A stretch of 64,000 nucleotides of DNA from Undibacterium sp. YM2 (GCF_009937975.1 NZ_AP018441.1:1302001-1366000); one strand, 5' to 3'. Shown: positions 35,452-44,605, counted from the first letter of the stretch. A program made the numbers and translations. Notes: generated by a model not told the origin, from the letters alone.

Positions 35452-37068
35452 ATGACTCAATCCGTGGCTATGGATAGCGCCGACAAGGCGCGGATGCCTA
35501 AGCAAATACCGTATATCATCGCCAATGAAGGCTGCGAGCGCTTCAGTTTTTATGGCATGCGCAATATTCTGGTCTCCTTCCTGACGACCAGCTTGCTGCT
35601 ATCCATGCCTGAAGAAATGCGCAAGGACATGGCGAAGGAAGTGTTTCATACCTTCGTCATTGGCGTGTATTTCTTCCCCTTACTTGGGGGTTGGCTGGCT
35701 GACCGTTATTTTGGCAAATACAATACGGTGTTCTGGCTCAGCCTTGTGTATTGCTGCGGCCATGCATGCCTGGCTATTTTTGAAGATAGCCGTAACGGTT
35801 TTTATACCGGACTATTCCTGATTGCCCTGGGGTCGGGTGGGATCAAACCACTGGTAACATCTTTTGTTGGCGATCAGTTTGATCAGACCAACCGTTCGCT
35901 GGCGCAAAAAGTGTTTGATGGTTTTTACTGGATCATCAATTTTGGCTCTTTCTTTGCATCTCTGTTGATGCCTTATTTCCTTAAAAAATTCAGCCCCACT
36001 ACTACCTTTGACATTTTCGGCGTACTGAAGTTTACTTTGACTGGCCCCAGTATCGCCTTTGGTATCCCCGGCGTGCTGATGCTGATTGCGACTATCGTTT
36101 TCTGGACAGGCCGCACCAAATATGTCCATGTACCACCGGCACCACGTGATCCACATTCCTTCTTGAATGTAGTTCGTACCGCATTGACTACTAATGCACC
36201 TGGACAGGCTAAAACTGGTTACTTCATCGCAGTCGCTGGCGTGTTGCTGGCGATAGGCTCGATGTTCCTGATTCCTAAAGTCGGTATCGTGGCGGCGCTG
36301 TGCCTGGCGCTGGTGTTGGTAATGGGCTTTGGTGGCATGGGTACCTGGATGCAACTGGAACGTGCCCGTGGCATCCATCCTGATGTGGCGGTTGATGGTG
36401 TGCGTTCGGTATTGCGCATCCTGGTTGTGTTTGCTCTGGTGACGCCGTTCTGGTCCTTGTTTGATCAAAAGGCATCGACCTGGGTCTTGCAGGCTGATCA
36501 GATGACCAAGCCCTCATGGTTTGCATCTTCACAAATGCAGGCTTTGAATCCTATGCTGGTGATGTTGCTGATTCCTTTCAATAATTTAATCCTGTATCCG
36601 CTGTTGAAACGCAAAGGCGTGGAGCTGACTGCCTTGCGCCGCATGGGCACAGGTATCGCTTTCTCTGGCCTGGCCTGGATAGTTGTGGGTTTCATGCAGG
36701 TGGCGATTGATGGTGGCAATGCCCTGACCATCGTCTGGCAAATTCTGCCTTATGCCTTGCTGACCTTTGGTGAGGTGCTGGTATCCACGACAGGGCTGGA
36801 ATTTGCCTATAGCCAGGCACCTCTGGCGATGAAGGGCGTGATCATGAGCTTCTGGAATCTGTCCGTCACGATAGGTAACCTGTGGGTTTTGCTGGCTAAT
36901 TCCAGTGTCAAGAGTGAGGCAGTGACCGAGCAAATCAAATCGACTGGCATGAGCGTCACGGCTTTCCAGATGTTCTTCTTCGCTGGTTTTGCCTTGCTGG
37001 CAGCCTTCCTGTTTGCTTTATATGCACGCGGCTATACGATGCAAAACAATTACCGTCAGGCGAAATAA
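35452..37068 (+). CDS. POT/PTR2-family proton-dependent oligopeptide transporter
   Basis: 538-aa inner-membrane major-facilitator protein, proton-coupled import of di/tripeptides. ATG at 35452 has AGGAGAG just upstream; the frame from a TTG at 35434 is rejected. The first helix carries EGCERFSFYGMR, the ExxERFxYYG proton-coupling motif. LLGGWLADRYFGKYNT and FYWIINFGSFFASLL (PTR2 signature) follow. About fourteen hydrophobic segments are present. A bidirectional terminator separates it from the convergent phosphatase gene. Confidence 0.95.
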   Translation: MTQSVAMDSADKARMPKQIPYIIANEGCERFSFYGMRNILVSFLTTSLLLSMPEEMRKDMAKEVFHTFVIGVYFFPLLGGWLADRYFGKYNTVFWLSLVYCCGHACLAIFEDSRNGFYTGLFLIALGSGGIKPLVTSFVGDQFDQTNRSLAQKVFDGFYWIINFGSFFASLLMPYFLKKFSPTTTFDIFGVLKFTLTGPSIAFGIPGVLMLIATIVFWTGRTKYVHVPPAPRDPHSFLNVVRTALTTNAPGQAKTGYFIAVAGVLLAIGSMFLIPKVGIVAALCLALVLVMGFGGMGTWMQLERARGIHPDVAVDGVRSVLRILVVFALVTPFWSLFDQKASTWVLQADQMTKPSWFASSQMQALNPMLVMLLIPFNNLILYPLLKRKGVELTALRRMGTGIAFSGLAWIVVGFMQVAIDGGNALTIVWQILPYALLTFGEVLVSTTGLEFAYSQAPLAMKGVIMSFWNLSVTIGNLWVLLANSSVKSEAVTEQIKSTGMSVTAFQMFFFAGFALLAAFLFALYARGYTMQNNYRQAK

Positions 37069-37085
37069 GCTGATTGTATGATGTT

Positions 37086-37122
37086 AAAAAAACCGCATGA
37101 TTTTAATCATGCGGTTTTTTTT
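37086..37122. terminator. Bidirectional rho-independent terminator
   Basis: AAAACCGCATGAT-TTTA-ATCATGCGGTTTT with long A and T runs on both sides, between convergent genes. Confidence 0.92.
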
Positions 37123-37148
37123 CGTCCTGCCATTTAGCGTGATTGGAA

Positions 37149-38831
37149 TCAGCGCAATATCTCTGTCAGCACCCGGCCTTCAGAACCTGACGGTGGACGT
37201 ACCCGCAACAGGTGAGCCAGGGTAGGGGCAATGTCCATGACTTCAGCATACTGGCCATAAGAACCGGCTTTGAAAGGCTTGCCCATCAGTATCAATGGCA
37301 CATTGGTGTCGTAGATATAAGGTGAGCCATGCGATGTGCCATGTGCCTCGCTGGCAAAATACCAGTAAGGTTTGGTGACGACCATGACATCGCCTGAACG
37401 CTGTTTATTCCAGGCACGTTGTACCAGTGTGCCTATGCGGGTGCGTGGCAGATTACCGTTCTCAAACTGAGTGCGGGTAAAGCTGTCAGCAATACCTGGT
37501 ACGCCCTGCAGGAACCTGGCTGCTGCCAGTTCCACCTCTTCACGCTTGAGGTTTTTTTGCTCCATGAGTTTGTAGTCAAGCAGGAAGTTGGGATTAGACC
37601 ATTTGCGGACCAGGTCTTTTTGCCCAAATTTTTCTGCCAGGTACAGATTCAGATCTGCCGTTATCTTCTTGCTATCCAGGCGCTGTGCATCACGTTTGAT
37701 GGATTGCGCAAATTCAGGCACATTCGGGAAGCCGTGATCTGCGGTCAGCACTACCATGGTGTTTTCCAGGCCTATGCGCTTGTCCAGATAAGTAAAGAAA
37801 GCGGCCAGCATCCTGTCCAGTCTTTGCAGATGGTCATGCGACATGCGGCTTTCAGGGCCAAAGCTGTGATTCACATAATCATGGCTGGACAGGCTGACAC
37901 CGAGTACGTCCGGCACACCGGTCGGATTTTGCCCCAGCTTTTCACCCTCTATCGCAGCACGGGCAAAGTCCAGTGTCATTTCATCGACATAAGGACCAGT
38001 ATAGAGATCCTTGTAGTATTCAGCATCAGGCTTGCCTGACTTGCTGACGTATTTGAAAGGGAAGCGCTTGTCTTTCTCTTTTTGGTTGATGACCAGCTCG
38101 TCGTCGGCATCATTTGCGTAGGCCGCATCCGGCAGCAGGGGACGCCATTCCTTGCCATAAAACTTGTCTTGCGGTTTTGCCGCCTGGAATTGCTGCACCC
38201 ATTGTGGATGAGACTTCATGTAATACGTGGAGCTGGCGAAGTTGCCAGTTTTGCTCATGTACATATAGGCAGTACCGGTTTTGCCCGCCAGCAGGATTGC
38301 GCCCCTGTCCTTGCCGGACACGGTGATTACCTTGCTGTGTTCACCGTTCGAATAACGCAATTCATCGCCCAGGGTGCTGACGCGCAGGTTGGCTGGGGAT
38401 GTGCCATCACTGGCCTTGGTTTCTTCGCCTATATAAGTATATTGCTTGTCTTCTGTGCAATAGACAGATTCCAGCGTGACCGGGTCTATCCAGTTATTGC
38501 CGATGATGCCATGTTGATAAGGGTAAGCGCCAGTCAGCACCGCAGAGTGACCAACCGCTGTGACGGTAATCCCGTGCGCCTGATGTGCATCCGAGAACCA
38601 GGCACCCTGGTCCAGCAAGCGGCGGAAGCCGCCTTGTCCAAACTGATCGCGGTAGCGCACTACTTGTTCTTGAGGCAGGCCATCAACGACCAGAACCACA
38701 ATGAGTTTGGCTTGTGCTGGTTTTTCTGCGACCGTTGCGGCGTGCGCAGGCATGCTGGCAGAAGCAGCAAGGCAGGTCAGCAAAAATAAGCGGCGCATGG
38801 GCAGGGGGATGCGGGACAGGGAATTATTCAT
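37149..38831 (-). CDS. PafA-like secreted alkaline phosphatase
   Basis: 560 aa with a signal peptide (RRLFLLTCLAASASMPAHA). Alkaline phosphatase superfamily, type I phosphodiesterase/nucleotide pyrophosphatase-like fold, but with the PafA monoesterase signature. Nucleophile Thr91 (TVTAVGH), Asn112/113 (GNNW) and Lys174/Arg176 in VSGKDRGAIL, the Lys-Arg pair that contacts phosphate in PafA. Zn ligands: Asp50 (VVDG), SSHDYVNHSFGP, TADHGFPN, and HGTSHGSPY. It should release phosphate from organic monoesters in the periplasm. The upstream region has operator-like repeats at 38859-38890. Confidence 0.9.
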   Translation of the reverse strand: MNNSLSRIPLPMRRLFLLTCLAASASMPAHAATVAEKPAQAKLIVVLVVDGLPQEQVVRYRDQFGQGGFRRLLDQGAWFSDAHQAHGITVTAVGHSAVLTGAYPYQHGIIGNNWIDPVTLESVYCTEDKQYTYIGEETKASDGTSPANLRVSTLGDELRYSNGEHSKVITVSGKDRGAILLAGKTGTAYMYMSKTGNFASSTYYMKSHPQWVQQFQAAKPQDKFYGKEWRPLLPDAAYANDADDELVINQKEKDKRFPFKYVSKSGKPDAEYYKDLYTGPYVDEMTLDFARAAIEGEKLGQNPTGVPDVLGVSLSSHDYVNHSFGPESRMSHDHLQRLDRMLAAFFTYLDKRIGLENTMVVLTADHGFPNVPEFAQSIKRDAQRLDSKKITADLNLYLAEKFGQKDLVRKWSNPNFLLDYKLMEQKNLKREEVELAAARFLQGVPGIADSFTRTQFENGNLPRTRIGTLVQRAWNKQRSGDVMVVTKPYWYFASEAHGTSHGSPYIYDTNVPLILMGKPFKAGSYGQYAEVMDIAPTLAHLLRVRPPSGSEGRVLTEILR

Positions 38832-38858
38832 GGTGTATTGTTGAGTGGTAAGTGCGGG

Positions 38859-38890
38859 TCAATGATGGTCAATATTGCTCAATAGTGGTC
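38859..38890. promoter_or_regulatory. Direct-repeat candidate operator of the phosphatase gene
   Basis: Two copies of TCAATRNTGGTC start 20 bp apart, 28-59 bp upstream of the phosphatase ATG. The two-turn spacing fits a protein binding on one DNA face. It does not match a canonical Pho box. Confidence 0.35.
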
Positions 38891-38985
38891 CAGGCAGGAG
38901 CCGACTCTCGCTATCATCGGCACCCAGGCTAGCATACACTAAGTGATACATCTGACAGCTTGATGACAAGGTAAATCTTGAGCAA

Positions 38986-39011
38986 AATACATAAGATTTT
39001 CGGTATGTATT
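38986..39011. promoter_or_regulatory. Inverted repeat upstream of the GGDEF gene
   Basis: AATACATA (38986-38993) and TATGTATT (39004-39011) are perfect reverse complements, separated by 10 bp in an AT-rich region. Could be an operator. Confidence 0.35.
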
Positions 39012-39161
39012 CTTTATCTATTAAATTTGGCTATTAAGTTTTTGCTTTCAATTCCCTTGTTGTTGTGCATCAAAAACAAACTGCCTGATCTTGCATTTTC
39101 TTACTTTGCTCATCATTGCCCGGCAGTAAAATGAAATCATGCTTTTCTGCATGTCTATCAA

Positions 39162-40436
39162 TTGAAGCCGGACCTGATCGGATCATTCTTGAACAAAGAT
39201 CATTATTACACTTACCTGTTTGATATCTTGCCAGTCGCGGTGGCGATTGTGGTCGATGGCAAATTGGTGAAACTCAATCCCGCTGCAGTGCAATTGCTCG
39301 AGGTCAGTGACGAGCAGCTATTGCTGGGCAAGTCTGTTGATGAATTTGTCCACCCCATTGACCAGCCAAGATCACAGGGACGATTGAAAAAGCAGGGCAG
39401 CAACTGGGCGAATGCGAATAGTAAATTTCGCATACGTACCAGCAAAGGTAATTTCCGCATGCTGCTGGTGATCAGCAATGCGATAGAATTTGAAGGCAGG
39501 GATGCTGTCATGATCAGCGGCATGGACATGACCGAGCACAGCGAAATGGAGGAGCAATTGCGCCTCAGCGAATTCAATTTCAGGCGCTTGTTTGAAAACA
39601 TGCAGGACGTGTATTACCGTACTGATGTCAATGGCATCATACAAAAAGTCAGTCCTGCAGTCACTAAAATATTGGGTTACACCCCTGAAGAAATTGAGGG
39701 CAAGCCAGCAGCGGAACTATATCCGCAAATGGGCGACAGGGAAGCCTTTAGAAAAGAGATCATGCTGCACGGCATGGTCAGTGATTTCCCCGGACAAATG
39801 GTCACCAAAGATGGTCGCATCATCGATATATCAGTCAATAGCCAGGCGCTGTATGACGATGAGGGCAATTATGCCGGTGCAGAAGGCATTTGCAGGGACG
39901 TCACTCAACGAAAATTGCTTGAACGAGAAATGCAAAGGTTGGCAACCACGGATTCTCTGACCGGCATTGCCAACCGCCGCGCTTTTCTTGAGCATGCCGA
40001 GCATATCTTCAAAAGCTGCCAGCGCTATCAAACCCAGATGACGCTGATGATGCTGGATCTGGATTTTTTCAAGGGCATTAATGATAAATATGGTCACCAG
40101 TCTGGTGATCTGGCGTTGATAAATTTTGCTGAGGCCGTCAAACTGGAATTACGGGAGTCCGACCTGTTTGGCCGTCTTGGTGGAGAAGAGTTTTGCGTGC
40201 TTTTGCAACAGGCCAATCAGCCAGAAGCCTTGCTCGTGGCTGAACGCATACGCGCCCATGTACAGTCCCTGCTGCTGAATTCTGCCGCTGGCGAGCCGTT
40301 CTCACTGACAGTAAGCATAGGCATAGCCATATACCGGACCGAGGATGACCGCCTTGGCCGTTTGCTTGAACGCGCTGACAAGGCCTTGTATCAGGCCAAA
40401 AGCAATGGCCGCAACCGGGTTACCTGGGAAACCTAG
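39162..40436 (+). CDS. PAS-PAS-GGDEF diguanylate cyclase with non-ATG start
   Basis: About 424 aa. PAS 1 covers roughly 15-130 (LFDILPVAVAIVVDGKLVKLNPAA), PAS 2 roughly 135-255 (FRRLFENMQDVYYRTDVNGIIQKVSP), GGDEF 256-424 with GGEEF at 340-344 and an RESD inhibitory site. Catalytically competent by motif. The frame has a stop at 39132 and no ATG before codon 106, so TTG at 39162 (or CTG at 39147) must start it. An ATG-initiated mini-frame (from 39139 or 39151) stops at 39163-39165, overlapping this TTG, which suggests coupling by re-initiation. No membrane segment. Confidence 0.88.
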   Translation: MKPDLIGSFLNKDHYYTYLFDILPVAVAIVVDGKLVKLNPAAVQLLEVSDEQLLLGKSVDEFVHPIDQPRSQGRLKKQGSNWANANSKFRIRTSKGNFRMLLVISNAIEFEGRDAVMISGMDMTEHSEMEEQLRLSEFNFRRLFENMQDVYYRTDVNGIIQKVSPAVTKILGYTPEEIEGKPAAELYPQMGDREAFRKEIMLHGMVSDFPGQMVTKDGRIIDISVNSQALYDDEGNYAGAEGICRDVTQRKLLEREMQRLATTDSLTGIANRRAFLEHAEHIFKSCQRYQTQMTLMMLDLDFFKGINDKYGHQSGDLALINFAEAVKLELRESDLFGRLGGEEFCVLLQQANQPEALLVAERIRAHVQSLLLNSAAGEPFSLTVSIGIAIYRTEDDRLGRLLERADKALYQAKSNGRNRVTWET

Positions 40437-40454
40437 AGTTCAGGCTTTTCCCGG

Positions 40455-40510
40455 TTACACAATACACACTGCATACTACACACCGTACACTGCACACCGC
40501 ACACTACAAA
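40455..40510. repeat. Degenerate ACAC-rich tandem sequence
   Basis: Imperfect repetition of units like TACACACTGCA and TACACACCGTA between two convergent genes. Probably microsatellite-like drift; no gene function seen. Confidence 0.6.
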
Positions 40511-40514
40511 CTGA

Positions 40515-41690
40515 TCAGGCGCTCACGCTCAAAATCAGTAACAGATACATGAGCAAAGAACATCCAGCCACGAACAGCAAGGCTATCGTGCGCCACAGGC
40601 TGGCAGCTACTCCCAGGTGATAGGCCTCACGTAACTGCCTGAACATATGCAGGGGTGGCACAAACACAAATAGCAGTACTGCTGTGGTGCTGAAACCCAT
40701 GGTATTCAGTATGGCCGTTGTCATCAGAAGCAGGGCCATGAAGGACAGGGAATACAGCGAAAACACCGCATGATCGAACATGCCATATCTGCGCTTGAAG
40801 ATGAATAGCAGCCATAAAAACGGCAATGAAATAGGCATGAGCATGAAGGCAAGTTTCGATGCATTACTCTTCATTTTGTACAGGGTCAATTCAGGTGTAT
40901 TGACCGCATGCTTGATTTTTTCCTGTATGGATGGAAGAGATGAGGTAACCGTGACCTTTTGTTTTTTTGCCGCTTGCTTGGCTTGATTCTCTTCTATTTT
41001 TTTAAACAGTTTTTCATCCAGTTTTTGCGCGAGTTTTCCCACGCCCTGGTCTTTGTCATCGTCCTTTACCTGGCCATTTCCATCATTTTTGATGCCAAGT
41101 AAATTCAATGAACTTTCCAGTGCAGTGATCTCTGACTTAAGATCGGCGATGTTCTCATCCAGTTCTTCCAGTTTCGAGTCTCCTGCCGGCAATTTGCCAC
41201 GTTCACTTTGCAGGGATGTCAGCTTCGCCTGATTCTCTTGCAAGACCCTGCTGATTCCTTCCCTGGTGTGCGGCTTGTCAGTAATGCTCTCGAGCGGATT
41301 GCTCGTCGTGAAAGAAAACACAAAGAACATCAAAAAGATCAAAAACAAAAACAGGGCCAAAGGCGATACATAGCGTGTGCGCTGGCCATCTATATAGTCG
41401 CGGGTCAGTTTACCAGGTGACCAGATCAGTTTTGGAATAGTCCGCCAAGCCTTGGTCTCAAAGTGAAACAGACCATGCAAAAGCTCTTCTACCAGGTGCA
41501 ACAGGGATTTGTGTATATGACCAGACTGACCACAGGCGTGGCAATAGGCCCCTTGCAGGGGAGTATTGCAGTTGGCGCATGCATGATGATGCTCTGCTGC
41601 GCCAGTCACATGTGAGGCGCTCTTTTCTGCTTCATTGACCAGCACTGCTGCTGTTGCCACATCCGTTGCAATTTCCACATCCACGTTCAT
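40515..41690 (-). CDS. DUF3667-like membrane protein with zinc-ribbon and coiled coil
   Basis: 391 aa. A CANCNTPLQGAYCHACGQ zinc-ribbon at about 38-55 precedes the family signature segment LLHLVEELLHGLFHFETKAWRTIPKLIWSPGKLTRDYIDGQRTRYVSPLALFLF, the typical DUF3667 layout, then membrane helix 1 (about 108-130). A long polar, heptad-rich, lysine/glutamate-rich region (about 140-270) is probably periplasmic or cytoplasmic coiled coil. Three or four further helices end the protein. Function unknown. It is convergent with the GGDEF gene. Confidence 0.82.
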   Translation of the reverse strand: MNVDVEIATDVATAAVLVNEAEKSASHVTGAAEHHHACANCNTPLQGAYCHACGQSGHIHKSLLHLVEELLHGLFHFETKAWRTIPKLIWSPGKLTRDYIDGQRTRYVSPLALFLFLIFLMFFVFSFTTSNPLESITDKPHTREGISRVLQENQAKLTSLQSERGKLPAGDSKLEELDENIADLKSEITALESSLNLLGIKNDGNGQVKDDDKDQGVGKLAQKLDEKLFKKIEENQAKQAAKKQKVTVTSSLPSIQEKIKHAVNTPELTLYKMKSNASKLAFMLMPISLPFLWLLFIFKRRYGMFDHAVFSLYSLSFMALLLMTTAILNTMGFSTTAVLLFVFVPPLHMFRQLREAYHLGVAASLWRTIALLFVAGCSLLMYLLLILSVSA

Positions 41691-41814
41691 ATGCTTGCTC
41701 TCTGATTTTTTTGATTATGCACGATGTTGAACTTCCCTCAGTCCGGCAAGATAGCACAATCAGGTGTGGATTTGATAATATGCAACACTCATTTTTTAGA
41801 TAAACAGGAACAAG

Positions 41815-42231
41815 ATGCGCTTGCCTCAATTACTGTTGTGTTTGAGTTTGTCGGTTTCCAGTGCAGGTGCATGGGCGCAACGTGCTGCATCTGGTGAAGA
41901 CTGTTTTTTCATTGGCGGCCAGGCAGATGCACGTACTTGTCTGGAACAACGGGTCAGGGACAGTGACACGCTGCTGCAGCGAACAGAAGCAGATACCTCC
42001 TCCATGGTGTTGCGCTGGGACGATACGCCAACAAACCGTGGCCGGGTGCAGCGCTATATGTTATCCGCAGGCAAGCAGTATTTGCTCTATCGCAAAGAAC
42101 AATGTGAGCTGCAAGCTGCGCTCGCCGCTGGTGGCACAGGCGGTTCGCACCGGCGCTACCTGTGCATACTGGAATTGAATGAACAGCGCATCCTTCATCT
42201 GCAAGGAGTCCAGACCTCATTGCAGCGCTGA
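41815..42231 (+). CDS. Secreted LprI/DUF1311-like protein
   Basis: 138 aa with a signal peptide (LPQLLLCLSLSVSSAGAWA-QR). Four cysteines (DCFF, RTCLE, EQCEL, YLCIL) and a helical RRYLCILELNEQRILHLQ tail resemble the lysozyme-inhibitor LprI N-terminal/DUF1311 family, which is usually periplasmic or lipoprotein-anchored. Resemblance is moderate and the exact function cannot be fixed. Start ATG at 41815 follows ACAAG, a weak ribosome site. Confidence 0.65.
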   Translation: MRLPQLLLCLSLSVSSAGAWAQRAASGEDCFFIGGQADARTCLEQRVRDSDTLLQRTEADTSSMVLRWDDTPTNRGRVQRYMLSAGKQYLLYRKEQCELQAALAAGGTGGSHRRYLCILELNEQRILHLQGVQTSLQR

Positions 42232-42287
42232 GACACCGATAATGACTTGCCTGATACCATGTAAGTCGTGCCAAGAGTGAACTCAGG

Positions 42288-43253
42288 TCACAGCCAGCCT
42301 GACTTCCTGAAGCGGTAATACAGATAGGCACAGGCCGAGAACATGATGCCCAGGGCCATGGGATAGCCGAAATGCCATTCCAGTTCTGGCATGGCCTTGA
42401 AGTTCATGCCCCAGATACCGGCAAAGGCGGTGGGGACTGCAAAAATCGCCGCACCTGCGGCCAGACGTTTGTTGACCTCACTCTCATCAATCGCAACCAT
42501 GGATAAATTGACCTGTATCGCTGTGCTGATGGTGTCGCGTATGGTTTCTATCGAGGTATTGATGCGGTATAAATGATCATAGACATCGCGGAAATATTCC
42601 TGGGTATTCACACACAAGGCTGGCACGCGGCCACCAAACAGTTTGCCGCAGGCTTCCATCAAAGGTGTGACTGCATGTTTGACCACCATGATCTTGCGCT
42701 TGAGCTGGTACAGACGCTGGATGTTGGCACGTTCACTGCCTTTGGTGAAAATCTGTTCTTCGATGAGTTCCAGTTCTTCTTCCAGGGCTTCCACGACGGG
42801 GAAGTAGCGATCGACCACGGCATCAATCAGCGCATAAAACACAAAAGATGAGCCATGCCTGAGCAAATGCGGTTCTCGTTCGCAGCGTTGCCGCACACCT
42901 AGAAAATTTTGCTGGCAACGGTTGCGCACCGAGAGCACATAATTGTCACCGACAAAGAGGTTGAGTTCGCCCGTATGCAACTCGCCTTCCAGCATTTCTA
43001 CCGTGTGGATGACGGCAAACAGCGAGTCGCCATATTCTTCTATCTTTGGCCTTTGATAACCGTGACGCGCATCTTCTACCGCCAGCTCATGCAGTTCAAA
43101 CTCAACCTGCATTTCCTGTAATTCTTCATCCGAGGCATCGCGCAGGGCCACCCAGACAAACTGGTCCTTATGTTGTACATAGTCGCTGATTTCTGCGACG
43201 GGTATGTCTGACAGTTTGCGACCTTCCTGATAAGTAACGCAGTTGATTAACAT
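42288..43253 (-). CDS. corA: CorA-family magnesium/cobalt transporter
   Basis: 321-aa pentameric divalent-cation channel. The large N-terminal cytoplasmic alpha/beta domain is followed by a long stalk helix and two C-terminal membrane helices. The invariant GMN filter motif is GMNFKAMPEL at 282-284, followed by TM2 and the basic tail YYRFRKSGWL. The sequence AIDESEVNKRLAAGAAIFAVPTAFAGIWGMN is fully typical. Imports Mg2+ (also Co2+, Ni2+). No Mg-sensing leader was noticed upstream. Confidence 0.96.
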   Translation of the reverse strand: MLINCVTYQEGRKLSDIPVAEISDYVQHKDQFVWVALRDASDEELQEMQVEFELHELAVEDARHGYQRPKIEEYGDSLFAVIHTVEMLEGELHTGELNLFVGDNYVLSVRNRCQQNFLGVRQRCEREPHLLRHGSSFVFYALIDAVVDRYFPVVEALEEELELIEEQIFTKGSERANIQRLYQLKRKIMVVKHAVTPLMEACGKLFGGRVPALCVNTQEYFRDVYDHLYRINTSIETIRDTISTAIQVNLSMVAIDESEVNKRLAAGAAIFAVPTAFAGIWGMNFKAMPELEWHFGYPMALGIMFSACAYLYYRFRKSGWL

Positions 43254-43337
43254 GTTTCAGTTTCCATCTTTTTGTTGGGTGAAATAGGCTCAGTCTGAGC
43301 CAATATGTGTGCTGTGTAAACTCGGGCGTGGCAGGAT

Positions 43338-44414
43338 TCAGTCAGTATCGTAAGAGGTGGCGTCAGTGGCGCGCCACCAGCGCTTGTCTGTCCTGAAGTT
43401 GAAACGGCGGCGGAATTGCAAGGGACTCATTTGCGTTTCTCTTTTGAACAGGCGGCAAAATGAGCTGTTGTCGCGGTAGCCGCATTGCTCAACGATGGCG
43501 CTGACATCCAGCATGCTAATTTCAAGTAATTGCTTGGCTCTTTGTATGCGCAGTTTTTGCAGATACGAGAGCGGCGACATTCCCAGTACTTCGTTGAAGT
43601 AGCGGTTGATTGTGCGTGGGCTGACGGCAGCGGCATGGGCCACTTCCTGCAAGTTGTAGCTGCGGCTCAGGTCTGCTTCCAGCCACACACGGGCCTTGAA
43701 GACGATGCCATCGCGCGCTTTGGTGGAGAGCACAGGGTTCATGTCGGCACTGATCTTGTAGCGCTCCTCGCGGTAATAGGTGGCGTCGATGGCGCTATTG
43801 GCCAACGCGTCACCGTACTGCAGGCGCATGACTTCATAAATCAGGCGGTAATTGCTGGCCGGTGCGCCCGTTGTGAACAGATTGCCGTCAATCACCACCT
43901 CATGACGCAAATTCAGCAAGACATTCGGATAATTGTCGCTCAGCCATCCGCTCATCATCCAGCTCATGCTTGCCTGCTTGTGTTCCAGCAAGCCTGCTTC
44001 TGCCAGAAAGCCTGTGGCGTTATAACTCGCAGCAATAACGGCCCCCGATTGATGACGTGACTGCAGCAAGGCTTTTTCTGCCACACCAGTTTTAACCCGC
44101 TGGTCCAGCTCATAAATGGTGCTTATTTGCAAGCCAGGCACGACCAGCACGGTTTGCCTCGCCGGCAGATATTCATCGGTGCCGTCAAAGCCGGGGTCCA
44201 TGGTGTTTGTCAGCCATGGCAAATGCAGGGCTTTGCCATGCACATCAATGATGCGCCAGCGAAATGGCAGGGCACGCCTGCCAGCCTGGCTTAATTTTTC
44301 AGGGTTTCTCAAACTCCACAGGGTATTTCCTGCGGTAATGGCATCAATGCTGGTGAGCATGGCACCAGGCATGCAGCCTTCCAGAAATAAGAGATCAAAG
44401 CGTAGCGGTAACAT
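43338..44414 (-). CDS. GlxA-type transcriptional regulator (DJ-1/PfpI plus AraC)
   Basis: 358 aa. N-terminal DJ-1/PfpI-like glutamine-amidotransferase fold (about 5-190) and C-terminal AraC DNA-binding domain (about 245-345; LQEVAHAAAVSPRTINRYFNEVLGMSPLSYLQKLRIQRAKQLLE and IVEQCGYRDNSSFCRLFKRE). The nucleophile elbow of related enzymes reads AAxC; here it is AASYNATGFLAEAGLL, with Tyr-Asn in place of Cys, so the domain is a sensor and not an enzyme. It is divergent from the FeeM-ThiF-nitroreductase operon and is the best candidate for its regulator. Confidence 0.92.
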   Translation of the reverse strand: MLPLRFDLLFLEGCMPGAMLTSIDAITAGNTLWSLRNPEKLSQAGRRALPFRWRIIDVHGKALHLPWLTNTMDPGFDGTDEYLPARQTVLVVPGLQISTIYELDQRVKTGVAEKALLQSRHQSGAVIAASYNATGFLAEAGLLEHKQASMSWMMSGWLSDNYPNVLLNLRHEVVIDGNLFTTGAPASNYRLIYEVMRLQYGDALANSAIDATYYREERYKISADMNPVLSTKARDGIVFKARVWLEADLSRSYNLQEVAHAAAVSPRTINRYFNEVLGMSPLSYLQKLRIQRAKQLLEISMLDVSAIVEQCGYRDNSSFCRLFKRETQMSPLQFRRRFNFRTDKRWWRATDATSYDTD

Positions 44415-44512
44415 TTGATTACATAGATTTGCTTACAAGTCATGGCTGAATCGGCACATCGCTTGTCTATTTTAGCTTATTAATTTTCAGCAGGCATGAA
44501 TATACTTACTGC

Positions 44513-44531
44513 ACAGAAACGATATTTCTGT
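44513..44531. promoter_or_regulatory. Inverted repeat in front of the FeeM operon
   Basis: ACAGAAA-CGATA-TTTCTGT: perfect 7-bp arms. It lies between the GlxA-type regulator and the FeeM-like gene, a natural operator position. Confidence 0.5.
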
Positions 44532-44605
44532 TTCCAAAAGGTGGGTGCGCACTCCACAGGAAAGGTTTTGTAGTCCCTCAAACTGCTTATACTTTGGATA
44601 AGATC

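Larger units (their letters stand above)
38832..39161. other. 330-bp divergent intergenic region
   Basis: Between the phosphatase and a GGDEF gene. Contains a 12-bp direct repeat TCAATGATGGTC / TCAATAGTGGTC (38859-38870, 38879-38890; start-to-start 20 bp) near the phosphatase start, and an inverted repeat AATACATA-n10-TATGTATT (38986-39011). The stretch from about 38985 to 39060 is AT-rich, as in promoters. No gene seen. Confidence 0.6.

Noticed and set aside
40455..40510. ACAC-rich stretch considered as a CRISPR-like repeat.
   Set aside because: Units are short, irregular and lack spacers; simple sequence drift is more likely.
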